NCBI GenBank assembly: GCA_018873245.2
Contig: JAEMBT020000001.1
Location: forward strand, 11,894,220 to 11,958,219
Length of the DNA: 64,000 nt
Reading direction: 5' to 3'
From: Archegozetes longisetosus
Taxonomy: Eukaryota; Arthropoda; Arachnida; Sarcoptiformes; Trhypochthoniidae
The notes below the pieces were generated by a model. That model saw only the letters and a program-made list of their open reading frames with translations, searched no databases and was not told where the DNA came from. The translations under genes and the position numbers were made by a program. Positions 63,523-64,000 of this stretch are shown one piece after another; positions within the stretch are counted from its first letter, which is position 1; each line of letters begins with the position of its first letter.

Positions 63523-64000
63523 AATTATTAAATTGAGGTCAAACTATCTTATTTGTTATTTGATGTTGAATCCATAATTCTTCTTAGATTTATACCATTA
63601 ACTATGAAATATTTGAAATTACTTAATAAAAATATTGAAAAAATATACATATGATAAATACAATCAGTATTGAGACAGACTGCAATGCAGCGCGATACCA
63701 ATTTTTTATCGTGTTTAGGCTAATGTATTTGACCAAAAATAAACACAAATATGATTTGCAAGTGAGACGCTTCTACATCATATGGTTTACTTTTTGAATT
63801 CCCTACATATTAATATTTTTCCGTAATATTTCAATGATTTATATTTCATTCTCATTATTTTCTTCAATAAAATAGTTTTGTTGGATTTCATCATTTCAGT
63901 GAAATTGGGTGACCAGGAATATAACATTACAATGATTTAAGAGAGTACCAGTCGCAACGTCTAGTTTAGACTAGAAGATAGAACAAAGCAACTTTCTAAA
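63523..64000. other. Intergenic, no gene seen
   Basis: AT-rich DNA to the window edge. It includes GAAATTGGGTGACCAGGAA near 63900, which is only a partial match to hAT MITE ends and is not annotated. Confidence 0.35.

Overview
The window is very AT-rich eukaryotic DNA. Genes are sparse and split by small GT-AG introns (about 50-100 bp for most, up to about 620 bp), and the rest is packed with DNA transposons and foldback elements. Ionotropic-receptor-type (IR) genes, a lysosomal-type GH31 alpha-glucosidase and Tc1/mariner, hAT, piggyBac and Mutator-like elements point to an arthropod. A mite or another small arthropod is plausible, but the sequence does not fix the group. I see no prokaryotic features.

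Layout. 0-10 kb: the last exon of an unknown gene between two piggyBac-type MITEs, then a mariner remnant carrying a nested hAT MITE, a broken Tc1-like transposase, a Mutator-like element with terminal tandem repeats, and a large foldback. 11.5-17.6 kb: a four-exon secreted-protein gene and a three-exon IR gene, with foldbacks between them and a hAT MITE 15 bp after the IR stop. 17.6-25 kb: repeat elements and otherwise empty DNA. 25-29 kb: an eleven-exon GH31 alpha-glucosidase that can be assembled completely (929 aa). 29.8-38.9 kb: a small basic secreted peptide, two decayed hAT transposases, a hAT MITE, a 10-cysteine secreted peptide and a Tc1-type MITE. 39-40.4 kb: a second, divergent IR-like gene on the minus strand. 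41.5-48.5 kb: repeats, a gene fragment and a second copy of the basic peptide. 48.7-52.8 kb: decayed ORFs, one with a virus-type zinc-ribbon pattern, so probably an old viral or Polinton-like insertion. 52.8-56.5 kb: a 2.9-kb TTAA-bounded palindrome of two inverted piggyBac-like foldbacks, next to another foldback. 57.4-63.5 kb: a three-exon paralog of the 11.6-kb secreted gene (minus) and a decayed paralog of the 16-kb IR gene (plus).

Themes. (1) The secreted-protein + IR pair occurs twice, about 46 kb apart, which suggests a segmental duplication followed by inversion of one gene and decay of the second IR. (2) The basic-peptide gene is also duplicated, with its flanks, about 17 kb apart. 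(3) Non-autonomous elements dominate. Several have exact target-site duplications readable here: four hAT MITEs with 8-bp TSDs, a GAGCTCG-rich hAT with 8 bp, a Mutator-like element with 9 bp, and piggyBac-like elements at TTAA. All product names rest on family patterns recognised by eye; no database search was run.
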